A stretch of DNA of 40,384 bases, taken from Planctomycetia bacterium (lineage in GTDB: Bacteria > Planctomycetota > UBA1135 > GCA-002686595). The notes beneath the pieces are model-generated. The model ran no database searches. It was not told where the DNA came from and worked only from the letters and a program-made list of their open reading frames with translations. Shown here one piece after another: positions 33,801 through 40,384 of the stretch. The stretch lies in the NCBI GenBank assembly GCA_005778045.1, contig SXKQ01000014.1, positions 1 to 40,384 of the forward strand. Reading direction: 5' to 3'. Both the position numbers and the translations under genes were made by a program. The first letter of the stretch is position 1, and the number at the start of each line of letters is the position of its first letter.

Positions 33801-34810
33801 ATCACGACGTCGCGCAGCGGACCGCCGTCGAGTGCGGTGAGCCGCGCGCTTGCGGCCCACGTGGCGCCATCCCCGTGGCCGAGCTTGACGAGGATTTGGT
33901 TCCAGCCGGGCTGCAGCGCGAGCACGACGCGATCCTGGTCGCGGTGGTACGCACGCTCGACCTTGCGGGCGAGCGCGAGGCGCTTGCCGTGCCAGACCTT
34001 GAACTCGCCACTCGTGCCGAGCGACAGGCAGACGTCACGCGCGGTCTCCACCTTCACCGCTGTGGCGAGGTAGGCGACGACCTGATCGTTCGGCCGCATC
34101 AGCTCGTCGAGGACGATCACGCCGAGGGGCGATTGCGGGCAGGGTTGTGCACGCCATGCGACGTCGCGCTCCTTACCTCGCACGCTCGCGCCGAGGTCGA
34201 TCGACTCTTCCGGAGCGTAGGTCGCGTCGAACCCGCTGCCGCGTTCGTTCGCGAAGGGCCCGATGACCTGCCAGTCGCGGATCGTGCCGTGCTGGTCGAT
34301 CCACTCGCGCGCAGGCCCGATGCGGCCGATCCGCACCGAGCTGCGCGCGAGGAGGAGCTCGAGTTGCGAGCGCAGCTCGTGCGGCACCTGCGACGGGATG
34401 GGGAGGGCGCGTTGGAGCACCGCCGAGGTCTCTCGCCACGCGTTGGAGCCCTCGACCAGCTGCTCGAGCACGAGCGCGGCGACCACCGAGTCGGCCACGA
34501 TGGCCTCGTCCTTCCAGTCCTCGCCGGCGCAGCGCTCGACGAGCTCGCGGGCTCCGAGCTGAATCGCCTCGAGCGTGCGCTGGCGATCCGCGAGAGCGCG
34601 CATGCGACGCGTGAGTTCGGGCGTAAAAGCCACGCGCGGTCGCTGGGGCACGCTCGCGGTCGGCGTGGGCGCCGGTACCGGTGCCGGTGTCTCCGCAGCG
34701 GGCGCGGGCGTCGGCTGCCCGGGCGCGGAGGACGAGGGCTGCGGGGCCGAGCCGCGGCAGGCGACGAGCAGGAACAGCGATAGCACAACGGCGCGAGTGG
34801 GGCGCTTCAT
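30893..34810 (-). CDS. Giant TPR-DUF3857-transglutaminase lipoprotein, catalytically intact
   Basis: 1305 residues from ATG 34810, chosen because GGAGATCC lies just upstream and it opens a lipoprotein signal (VVLSLFLLVACRGS, lipobox LVAC). A Pro/Ala linker follows, then helices, a beta domain beginning RDWQVIGPFANERG (about 178-345), TPRs (about 390-690), DUF3857 (about 710-880) and a transglutaminase core. The triad is C981 (FGDCKDKS), H1025 (HFNHCIAFV) and D1042 (YYLDATA). A C-terminal beta region follows (about 1050-1305). DUF3857-transglutaminase proteins are exported and of unknown substrate; chemistry would be protein crosslinking or papain-like cleavage. It is translationally coupled to its degenerate paralogue. 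TATTCT on the coding strand (34836-34831) could be a private -10. Confidence 0.9.
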   Translation of the reverse strand: MKRPTRAVVLSLFLLVACRGSAPQPSSSAPGQPTPAPAAETPAPVPAPTPTASVPQRPRVAFTPELTRRMRALADRQRTLEAIQLGARELVERCAGEDWKDEAIVADSVVAALVLEQLVEGSNAWRETSAVLQRALPIPSQVPHELRSQLELLLARSSVRIGRIGPAREWIDQHGTIRDWQVIGPFANERGSGFDATYAPEESIDLGASVRGKERDVAWRAQPCPQSPLGVIVLDELMRPNDQVVAYLATAVKVETARDVCLSLGTSGEFKVWHGKRLALARKVERAYHRDQDRVVLALQPGWNQILVKLGHGDGATWAASARLTALDGGPLRDVVIDALRAGEAFAGAMEPVASPARSAREWLETRGEETSALRLLAELHMTVHPDDFAARSAKKAAEQALALAPDDVDTLYLVARANEPAPGEDAAEIRHNERVMPLKRVVELEPAHAGAWLDLAEFWSELNPLPYSAEAAAQKAVAAAPQSPRALLALSRAHDGLGRNALAREYAEQARASGLGKMDSRLILLDANVMLEKGDRRGAISLLETSIANGRADRALVSLLCALHLEKEELPALLDVHEGWMVRAPFDVSRLLETSEALERAGDLPRARQQLERARLICSEDSRVFRLLARISEREGDVEGACAALDEVVRLDPGYDIARRQRALLEESAAQPARFEDAWRWDAVERVGKLARSGNANDPVQVVDRTTIWKVEPDGTERQYEHVLLQVENSAAIKALDAYWIPFPADATLQVYNVRVVHADGTFERAPAPRGGDQPWNGMLVRGFDLPPLVAGDMVDVEYRIDPTQPDVFGQYFGERHSFQVDFPDALAPVARAELVVIAPEGVQLHVKEHNGAGLEISRETKDGEVIRRWVARDLARPAMEGFMPARSELVPLVDISTFESWQAFASWWWNFIEKEFVTTQPMKDKVAELVAGLTNEADKVRAIARFVGQEIRYNAWAFGTHNYQPFSAATIFERRFGDCKDKSILLRQMLAEIGVEAHPVLINAEYRKSDEKLDIAMVGHFNHCIAFVPATAERAGYYLDATADRNPIEYLRADDQGARVLHVRDGKGEIVQIPYAKPEDNAAVREYEVQLARDGSGEVRLSDESVGMFGVQNRYQYGGEQGDLRQRLAQALADAFGKVDVLDARTSKLEDIGASASVDARFAASGLWTRESSGAQLRTGFDEVPILGVAAEAPGERQHDLVLDRPFQLRSKVLYRLPEGAKALELPADADVHAEGLLDYSLRVRATPDGIEVERVFTLRDRRIPRERYTDFRNALNEVRSAEARTVVLEDLAPSEASPKEGK

Positions 34811-34883
34811 GGCGGATCTCCAGCCCCCACAGAATACCTGCACGCGACGCGACAGCCGCGGCCAAAGCCCAGCTCCAGCGGGT

Positions 34884-34897
34884 GGGGCAGACGCCCC
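34884..34897 (-). terminator. Small hairpin after the HEAT-cyclophilin gene
   Basis: GGGGC-AGAC-GCCCC, a 5-bp stem with a tetraloop, 12 bases after the stop at 34910. It is much weaker than the compound hairpins and may only attenuate, leaving read-through into the transglutaminase gene possible. Confidence 0.3.
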
Positions 34898-34909
34898 TGC
34901 GAGCCTTGG

Positions 34910-36973
34910 TCAGCGCACGCGCACGACGTCGAGGATCCGGTCGCCGACCTCGATCGCGTCGAGCACTTCGAAGCCCTCTCGAAGCTCGCCGAAGATCGTG
35001 TAGCGGCCATCGAGGTGCGGGGTCGCGCGATGGGTGACGAAGAGCTGGCTGCCGCCCGAATCGGGATCCTCGTTACGCGGCATGCCCAGCGATCCGCGGA
35101 CGTACTTGCGGGGGCCGAACTCGTGTCGCAGCGAGTCGGCGGCGTCGCGCCAGGTGCCGCCGCCGTTGCCGTCGCCGCGATAGTCGCCGCCCTGGATCAC
35201 GAAGTCGGGGACGACGCGATGCCACGGCGTGCCGTCGTAGTGCTCTTCCGCTGCCTGCGCGAGAAAGTTGTGCACATGCAGAGGTGCCTCCGCGGGGAAC
35301 AGCTCGAAGCGCAGCGTGCCCTTGCTCGTCACGATGTCGACCCAAGAGTTCGCGTCCAGCGGCGACGTCGACCTGAGCGATGCGGTCGCATCGAGAGCGT
35401 GCCCGGCACCCGGCGCGAGAGCTGCGAGCGCATCGGGAGCAACGCGGACAAGCTCCTCGCGCGCGACGCGCCGCACGAACGCGCTGCGATCCGTCGCGCC
35501 TTCGACGAGCAGTGTCGCCGCGTCGCGTCCAGCGCCCTTCGCCGCGGCGCGCAGCGCGTTGAAGCGAATCTCGCTCGCGCCGTCGCCCTCCGACGTGCGG
35601 AAGCAGCGCGCGAGCGGCTCGAGGTCGACGGGATCGGGCAGCTCAAGCAGCGCTGTCACCGCCGCGAGGCGCAGGCCGTTGTCGCCGAAATCGAGGACTG
35701 CGTGCAGCGCCGGGCGCACGTCCTCGGGCTTGAACTTGGCGAGCATCTCCACGGCCACGCCCCCTACGGCGACATCGGGGTCCGCGATGCACTCGAGCAC
35801 GATGGGCAGGCCGCGCTGCGCGGCGAGTTCGGCGCAGCCACGGACGATCCCGACACGTTCCTCCCGCGACAGCGTGCGGTAGCTCGCGCCGATCTGCGCC
35901 AGAGTGGCGTCGACCAGCGTCGCGTCCGCGCGCGCTAGCGAGCGCAGGGCCGTCTCCAGCATCGCCCCGCGCACCCAGGGGGACTTTTCGTTCGCGCTCT
36001 CGCCGTCGAGCGGTGCCCGCACATCGACCGCGATTCGCTGCAGCTCCTCGGTCACTCCAGCGCGCTTCCCGATCGCTGCACCGATCGCTTCCCATGCCGT
36101 GCGCCGCACGCTGGCAGAGCCATGCCGCACCGCTACGGCGAGGTACGGCACCGAAACTCGGTCCGCGAGCTGGCCGAGACCGATCAAGGCCTCGCACGCC
36201 ACTCGCGCGTCGACGTCTTGGCTCGCCCGCTGCAGGAACAGCGCAACGTCGCGAGCGCCGACGAGCGCGCGCAGCCCGCGCACGCTGGCGATGCGCTGCT
36301 CGGGAAGGGTCGACGTGCAGTGCTGGACGAACAAGTTGCCCGCCGCGTCCGTCTTTCGGCGCTCGAGCGAGAAGAGCGCTGCGGTGACGACCTCGGGCGC
36401 GGTTTCGTCCACGACATGCGCGGCGAGTCGCTCGTCGAGCGCGAGCGAGCCTTGCTCCTTCGTGCTCCAGCGGCCGAGTGCCGCGGCTGCCTCGACGCGC
36501 ACGCGCGCATCACCATCGCGCAGGCCCTCCAGAACGCGCTCCTGCAGCTCGGACCGGTCGAGCTTGCCGACGGCCTCGATGGCGCGAGCCCGGACCAGCG
36601 GATCCGCGTCGCGCTCGTGCTCGTCGAGTGCCACGAACAGGAGCGTGTCGGCCGCGCTCGCGTCGCCGCGCACGCCGAGCGCGAAGGCCGCGCTCGCCCG
36701 CACGGCAGGCTCGCCGTCGCGCAGTGCTTCGAGCAGCGCGCGAGTCACCCCCGCTCCCTGCTCGGGAAACGTCAGGCGTCCCAGCGCCGTGACCGCGCGC
36801 TCGCGAACCTCGGCATCGGCGCTGCGCGCGAGGGCGACGAGCTGTCCGTCCTCATCCGCCCGCGCATCTTCGAGCGCCGCGATGCGCGCGAGCGGGCTCT
36901 GCTCATTGAGGGTCGACGCGACGCCGGCGCAAGCGGTACCGAGCAACAGGCAGGCGAGACTCGCGAGCTTCAT
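34910..36973 (-). CDS. HEAT-repeat / cyclophilin-type prolyl isomerase fusion, exported
   Basis: 687 residues. A signal peptide ends in LLLGTACAG, probably a lipoprotein site although the lipobox is not canonical. About 520 residues of HEAT-like helical repeats follow (for example VRERAVTALGRLTFPEQG and VRASAAFALGVRGDASAADT). The last ~145 residues are a cyclophilin domain: VDIVTSKGTLRFELFPAEAP, HNFLAQAAEEHYDGTPWHRV then VPDFVIQGGDYRGDG, RGSLGMPRNEDPDSGGSQLF and HLDGRYTIFGELREGFEVLD. The catalytic Arg (WHRVV) and the substrate-pocket QGGD and SQLF elements are present. It likely assists folding of exported proteins, with the HEAT array as the partner-binding surface. It sits upstream of the two transglutaminase-type genes in the same direction (99-base gap). 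Confidence 0.9.
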   Translation of the reverse strand: MKLASLACLLLGTACAGVASTLNEQSPLARIAALEDARADEDGQLVALARSADAEVRERAVTALGRLTFPEQGAGVTRALLEALRDGEPAVRASAAFALGVRGDASAADTLLFVALDEHERDADPLVRARAIEAVGKLDRSELQERVLEGLRDGDARVRVEAAAALGRWSTKEQGSLALDERLAAHVVDETAPEVVTAALFSLERRKTDAAGNLFVQHCTSTLPEQRIASVRGLRALVGARDVALFLQRASQDVDARVACEALIGLGQLADRVSVPYLAVAVRHGSASVRRTAWEAIGAAIGKRAGVTEELQRIAVDVRAPLDGESANEKSPWVRGAMLETALRSLARADATLVDATLAQIGASYRTLSREERVGIVRGCAELAAQRGLPIVLECIADPDVAVGGVAVEMLAKFKPEDVRPALHAVLDFGDNGLRLAAVTALLELPDPVDLEPLARCFRTSEGDGASEIRFNALRAAAKGAGRDAATLLVEGATDRSAFVRRVAREELVRVAPDALAALAPGAGHALDATASLRSTSPLDANSWVDIVTSKGTLRFELFPAEAPLHVHNFLAQAAEEHYDGTPWHRVVPDFVIQGGDYRGDGNGGGTWRDAADSLRHEFGPRKYVRGSLGMPRNEDPDSGGSQLFVTHRATPHLDGRYTIFGELREGFEVLDAIEVGDRILDVVRVR

Positions 36974-37033
36974 GGGCCCAGCGTAGCCAGCGGGCAGCGC
37001 GCACGGAGCATGCGCTGGCGCCCGGAATGCAAG

Positions 37034-37067
37034 CGCGCCCGCACCGGGCGGTCCCGGCGCGGGCGCG
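37034..37067 (-). terminator. Compound hairpin terminating the cytochrome gene
   Basis: A 9-bp outer stem (37034-37042 with 37059-37067, plus a G-U pair), a single A-C mismatch (37043/37058), a 5-bp inner stem (37044-37048 with 37053-37057) and a CGGT tetraloop. It begins about 21 bases after the stop at 37089. The layout matches the hairpin at 27172-27213 element by element. Confidence 0.75.
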
Positions 37068-37088
37068 TGCTGTCGCGAGCGTGCGCGG

Positions 37089-39482
37089 CTACTGGCCGAT
37101 GGTGAAGCGCAGACCGTTCGTGAAGCCGAAGTTGTTCGGCGCCGCGAAGCCCGTGTCGCGCGACCACCACTGCATCCAGACGGTCGCGCCCTGCACCATG
37201 GCCGGGTTCGCGCCGCTGGAGATGTACGCGTTGAAGTCGAGCACGAAGCCGCCGCTGCAGTCGAGCGCCGGCTGGGCGTTACCGCCCGAGCCCTGCTTGG
37301 CGAGGCGCGTGGACGGCGACATCACGCAGTTGATGCCGCCGCGGAAGGGCGACGCCGAGGGACCCGCGAGCGACGCGCGCAGGAGTCCTTGGCGGTTGTT
37401 CAGCACCTTCGAGGCCGTGACGTAGAAGCCCGAACCCGCGCTCGCGCTCGGCACACCCGTGTAGCCGATCTCCGGCACGCAGCCCTGACTGTTGGTCTTG
37501 GCCGTGCAGTAGGCGACCGGGGCGTCGGTGCCCCAGCGCGCCTCGGTCATGACCACCGGAGCGGCCATGCCCGTGTTGAGCCAAGCCTCGAACAAGTCGT
37601 TGCCGCGGCCCGCGTGAGCGGTGATCGAGCCGTTGTTGGCGAGCACGAGGAACTGCACGTACTCCCAGCTCGTAGGCTGGTACATCAGGCGGATATCCGC
37701 CCGCACCGCGCCGAGCGGCGGGTTGAGCGTGACGTCGTCCCAGTGGTCGTAGAAAGCGCCGGGAGCCGGGTTGCCGAACTGCGTGTCCGGGATGGGCTGC
37801 GCGTTGCGCTCGAAGGCCTCATCGCGACTCATCTGGTAGGGCGGGATGCGGTTGTCGAGGATCGTCGCGTCGTTCAGCACGAAGTGGAACGACGGCGCTG
37901 CGCTGCCCGGGGCGCCTGCGGCAGCGGCGCCGAGGGTGCTCGCCGGAGCGCCGGTCACGCGGTCGTACTTGAGCGGCAGGTTCGCGCCATAGCCCATGGT
38001 GAGCATCTTGGCGGCCCATGCCTGCGACACGCCCATGTTGGCCTCGTAGACCTTCGTGTTCGGGTCGTTGATGTCGAGGATCGTCTCGACCGTGTAGGGC
38101 GCACCGTTGACGGTCACCGCGAGCGGGCCGTACTCGCCGTCCTCGCGCACGAGCGCGCCGTTCGCGCCGTACCACTTCACGTTGAGCCACATGCGGCGAC
38201 CCTCGGCGTAGCCCGAGATCAGCTTGTGGCCCGTGAGGTTGGTGATGCGCAGCGTGTTGCTGCTGACGGTCATCGCCGCGGAGTTCTTCAGGTTCGACAC
38301 GGCGCGCTGCTTGCCCGCGTGCATGCTCGAGATCTGGTACGGGGTGAGCCCGTTGCCGCCGTAGAGGCGGCCTTGCGCCTCGAGGTAGAGGATCGCGTCC
38401 GGAGCCCAGTAGTTGCCGCCCGTGAGGTCGTGCTTGGGGATGTCTGTGCGCAGCGGAGTGCTGAACATGCTGCAGCCGTAGCCCTCGACGGGCGACATGT
38501 GGCAGGTCTGGCAGGTGAAGCTGCGCGGCGTGCCGTCCTCGTAGTCCCCCGTGGGCGTCGACTGCAGCGCGAGCCGGTAGGCCCGCGCGATCGAGCCCTT
38601 GCGCAGGTCGATCGGCAGCGCGTCGAAGTCGGCCACGCGCAGGGTCTCGAAAGCGCTGGCGACGTGCTCGCTGTACGTGCGCTCGACGATGCCCCATTTG
38701 TGCGGGGCGTTCTGCATGGCGGCCTTCTGCTGCAGCGGACCACCGAGGGTGCCGTCGAACATGCCCGCGGCGAGCGGGGCGAAGGCGCCGTTGCCCGGAG
38801 CGAGATCGCCCGTGACCGGGTTCGAGACGTCGTGGCACGTGCCGCACAGCTCCGACTTGCGGTGGAACTGTGACTGCGACCAGGCGTGGAACGCGGCCGG
38901 GTCGCTGTAGGGACCGAGGCGCTCGAAGCCTCCGTAGAGCACGGCCTGTCCGCTGCCGCGATACCCCTCGGCCGGGTTGCCGCCGTCGTTCGCCTTGAAG
39001 GGCGGATAGTGCTCGCCGAGGATCTCGCTGTCGTCGGGGTTGGTGAGCTTGTGGCAGAACTCGCAGCTCACGCCGTCGAAGTCGTCGGCCGAGAGGGCCG
39101 AGCCGTCGGTGGGCTGGGAGCGACCGTCGTACCAGCCCGACGGGGTGTGGCAACGCAGGCACAGGTCGCCCGAGCCACCGAAGTCCTGCTCGGCGATCGG
39201 CAGCGCGGCCCAGAACATCGGGTCACGGCTGGCGTGGGCCATCATGCTGCCCGACCACGTCTCGTACGGGCTGACCTCGGGGTCGTACTGCCCGTGGCAC
39301 ATCTCGCAGTTGGAGCTCGGGTCGAAGGTCGACACCTGCAGCTCCTGGGTGCCGGGCATGAGCACCTCGTTGGGGACCGTGGTCGCCAACGAGGCGCTGA
39401 GCAGAGTGGCCGAGCCGAGCGCCAGCACGGGCGTGGCGACGCGGAGCAATCGGGAGGACCGCCAGAGGTGTGTGAGGCTCAT
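37089..39482 (-). CDS. Secreted five-haem cytochrome c with a C-terminal exoprotein module
   Basis: 797 residues from ATG 39482, which opens a clear signal peptide (LLRVATPVLALGSATLLSAS); the frame is open further upstream without support. Five CXXCH haem-binding motifs are seen: C59-C62-H63 (CEMCH), C108-C111-H112 (CLRCH), C140-C143-H144 (CEFCH), C213-C216-H217 (CGTCH) and C324-C327-H328 (CQTCH). The middle (about 390-640) is a beta-rich region starting near LRITNLTGHKLISGYAEGRR. The final ~130 residues (from GFYVTASKVLNNRQG, through PFRGGINCVMSP and DCSGGFVLDFNAY, to VWMQWWSRDTG and GLRFTIGQ) match a module I know from secreted planctomycete proteins. Likely a periplasmic or surface electron carrier. 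Substrate and redox partner are unknown. Confidence 0.88.
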   Translation of the reverse strand: MSLTHLWRSSRLLRVATPVLALGSATLLSASLATTVPNEVLMPGTQELQVSTFDPSSNCEMCHGQYDPEVSPYETWSGSMMAHASRDPMFWAALPIAEQDFGGSGDLCLRCHTPSGWYDGRSQPTDGSALSADDFDGVSCEFCHKLTNPDDSEILGEHYPPFKANDGGNPAEGYRGSGQAVLYGGFERLGPYSDPAAFHAWSQSQFHRKSELCGTCHDVSNPVTGDLAPGNGAFAPLAAGMFDGTLGGPLQQKAAMQNAPHKWGIVERTYSEHVASAFETLRVADFDALPIDLRKGSIARAYRLALQSTPTGDYEDGTPRSFTCQTCHMSPVEGYGCSMFSTPLRTDIPKHDLTGGNYWAPDAILYLEAQGRLYGGNGLTPYQISSMHAGKQRAVSNLKNSAAMTVSSNTLRITNLTGHKLISGYAEGRRMWLNVKWYGANGALVREDGEYGPLAVTVNGAPYTVETILDINDPNTKVYEANMGVSQAWAAKMLTMGYGANLPLKYDRVTGAPASTLGAAAAGAPGSAAPSFHFVLNDATILDNRIPPYQMSRDEAFERNAQPIPDTQFGNPAPGAFYDHWDDVTLNPPLGAVRADIRLMYQPTSWEYVQFLVLANNGSITAHAGRGNDLFEAWLNTGMAAPVVMTEARWGTDAPVAYCTAKTNSQGCVPEIGYTGVPSASAGSGFYVTASKVLNNRQGLLRASLAGPSASPFRGGINCVMSPSTRLAKQGSGGNAQPALDCSGGFVLDFNAYISSGANPAMVQGATVWMQWWSRDTGFAAPNNFGFTNGLRFTIGQ

Positions 39483-39544
39483 GAAGCGCGAGTTTTCCAA
39501 GAGTCGAGAAGGCGAGCCTCTGAATCGTAATCTGCGACCCGGAA

Positions 39545-39557
39545 ACTCGTCACGAGT
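39545..39557. promoter_or_regulatory. Perfect palindrome upstream of the cytochrome gene
   Basis: ACTCGT and ACGAGT arms around a single C, with GA/TC flanks one mismatch further out. The position suits an operator for a dimeric regulator of the cytochrome gene. No regulator is identified. Confidence 0.35.
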
Positions 39558-39814
39558 CTCAGGGGTTAGCGCGAAGGACTTTCGCGGACTCCTGAGCTCT
39601 TTCAGAACGATCGGGCGTCTCCGCGAGTTCCGGGAGCCGGATCTGGTGCTCGCGGCGAAGCCAGAGCGTAGAAAACGGGCCGCTTTCCGACCCAAACGCC
39701 GGAAACGGCTGCGCGGGGCGCCAACGGAGGCGCAGCGGACCCTGATCGACCCGCCAGCGGTGCTCCACGGGGGGCAGCTCATCGCCCACCACACGTGCGG
39801 CGTCCGCGCTGTCC

Positions 39815-39820
39815 TACAAT
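39815..39820 (+). promoter_or_regulatory. Possible -10 element of ribB
   Basis: TACAAT, 60 bases before the ribB ATG. The hexamer 17 bases upstream is CACGTG, which is not a -35 consensus, so the assignment is weak. Confidence 0.3.
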
Positions 39821-39880
39821 GAGCGCTTCGCGCACTCCCGCCGAGGGGCTGCCGAACGCTCCCGCCCAAAAGCCGCTGCC

Positions 39881-40384
39881 ATGACGATCAGCCCCATCCC
39901 GGAAATTCTCGACGAGCTCCGCCGCGGTCGCATGGTGATCCTCGTCGATGACCCCGGCCGCGAGAACGAGGGCGACATCGCCTGCCTCGCCGAGTTCGTC
40001 ACGCCGGAGATGGTCAACTTCATGGCGCGCGAGGCCCGCGGGCTCGTCTGCATGCCGATGTCGGGCGAGCTGTGCGACCAGCTTGGGCTCGAGATGCAGG
40101 TGCAGGACAACAAGAGCCGCATGGGCACGGGCTTCACGGTCTCGATCGAGGCCGCGAGCGGCGTGACCACGGGCATCAGCGCCGCCGACCGCGCGCACAC
40201 GAGCCGTACCGCAGCCGCGAACGGCGCGAAGGCGAGCGACCTCGTCAGCCCCGTTCACATCTTCCCGCGGCGCGCGCGCGACGGCGGCGTGCTCGTGCGC
40301 GGCGGCCAGACCGAGGGCATGGTCGACCTCGCGCGGCTGTGCGGGGCGCGGCCCGCCGGCGTGATCTGCGAGATCATGAACGAC
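39881..40384 (+). CDS. ribB: 3,4-dihydroxy-2-butanone 4-phosphate synthase, 3' end outside the window
   Basis: 168 codons are visible and the frame runs off the end of the window. The enzyme converts ribulose 5-phosphate into dihydroxybutanone phosphate plus formate for riboflavin synthesis. Motifs: [20 protein letters not shown] (acidic Mg-binding loop), [16 protein letters not shown], a segment with [24 protein letters not shown]-type [12 protein letters not shown], and [12 protein letters not shown] followed by [19 protein letters not shown] and GVICEIMND. The usual DDEDRENEGD reads [10 protein letters not shown] here, but the metal-binding acidic residues remain. The gene may continue as a fused ribBA (GTP cyclohydrolase II), which cannot be seen. 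No Shine-Dalgarno precedes the ATG. Confidence 0.93.
   Translation, partial: MTISPIPEILDELRRGRMVILVDDPGRENEGDIACLAEFVTPEMVNFMAREARGLVCMPMSGELCDQLGLEMQVQDNKSRMGTGFTVSIEAASGVTTGISAADRAHTSRTAAANGAKASDLVSPVHIFPRRARDGGVLVRGGQTEGMVDLARLCGARPAGVICEIMND

Larger units (their letters stand above)
39483..39880. other. Divergent intergenic region with two symmetric elements
   Basis: 398 bases between the cytochrome (-) and ribB (+) starts, with no convincing gene. It holds a palindrome ACTCGT-C-ACGAGT (39545-39557), 63 bases upstream of the cytochrome start. It also holds a 6-bp hairpin CGCGAA-GGACT-TTCGCG (39570-39586) and a -10-like TACAAT (39815-39820) facing ribB. The reading frames here are shadows without codon or motif support. 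Confidence 0.5.

Noticed and set aside
39483..39869. Extended N-terminus of the cytochrome reaching 39869
   Set aside because: The signal peptide begins at ATG 39482; upstream residues are low-complexity shadow sequence.
1..40384. tRNA, rRNA, CRISPR, transposase or phage genes
   Set aside because: None found by reading both strands; no repeat-spacer pattern and no integrase or transposase motifs.

Overview
High-GC bacterial DNA (roughly 70% G+C) that most resembles a deep-branching planctomycete. The clues are a TPR-bearing Ser/Thr kinase beside an ECF sigma factor, a DUF1570-type secreted protease, very large exported DUF3857/transglutaminase proteins, and a multihaem cytochrome whose C-terminal module I associate with secreted planctomycete proteins. 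The lineage is an inference; there is no rRNA in the window. No tRNA, CRISPR array, insertion sequence or phage gene was seen.

1-6600 is a flagellar block. On the + strand lie the 3' part of flhA, then flhF, flhG, a small membrane protein, a FliA/WhiG sigma factor, a small CxC protein and two lipoproteins, tightly packed with 4-base start/stop overlaps. A FlgM-like gene converges on it from the - strand, so sigma-28 and its probable antagonist sit together.

6850-16780 holds an M1 peptidase coupled to a membrane protein, sfsA, a broken Ser/Thr kinase divergent from an ECF sigma factor, a secreted M24 peptidase, and prfB with the classical programmed +1 frameshift and a well-formed, almost leaderless promoter. 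16869-24731 holds a DUF1570 protease, an alpha/beta hydrolase coupled to an unrecognised protein, purH, and an ECF sigma/anti-sigma pair.

24742-39482 is entirely on the - strand and is mostly exported proteins. In transcription order these are a five-haem cytochrome, a HEAT-repeat/cyclophilin lipoprotein, a transglutaminase lipoprotein, its catalytically degenerate tandem paralogue, a coiled-coil trypsin-like protease, and a broken GT87-type membrane glycosyltransferase. Two compound hairpins of nearly identical design bracket the middle three. The window ends inside ribB on the + strand.

Two genes, the kinase and the GT87 protein, carry several nonsense and frameshift lesions while their neighbours are intact. 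This is either real decay or local assembly error, and the sequence alone cannot decide.
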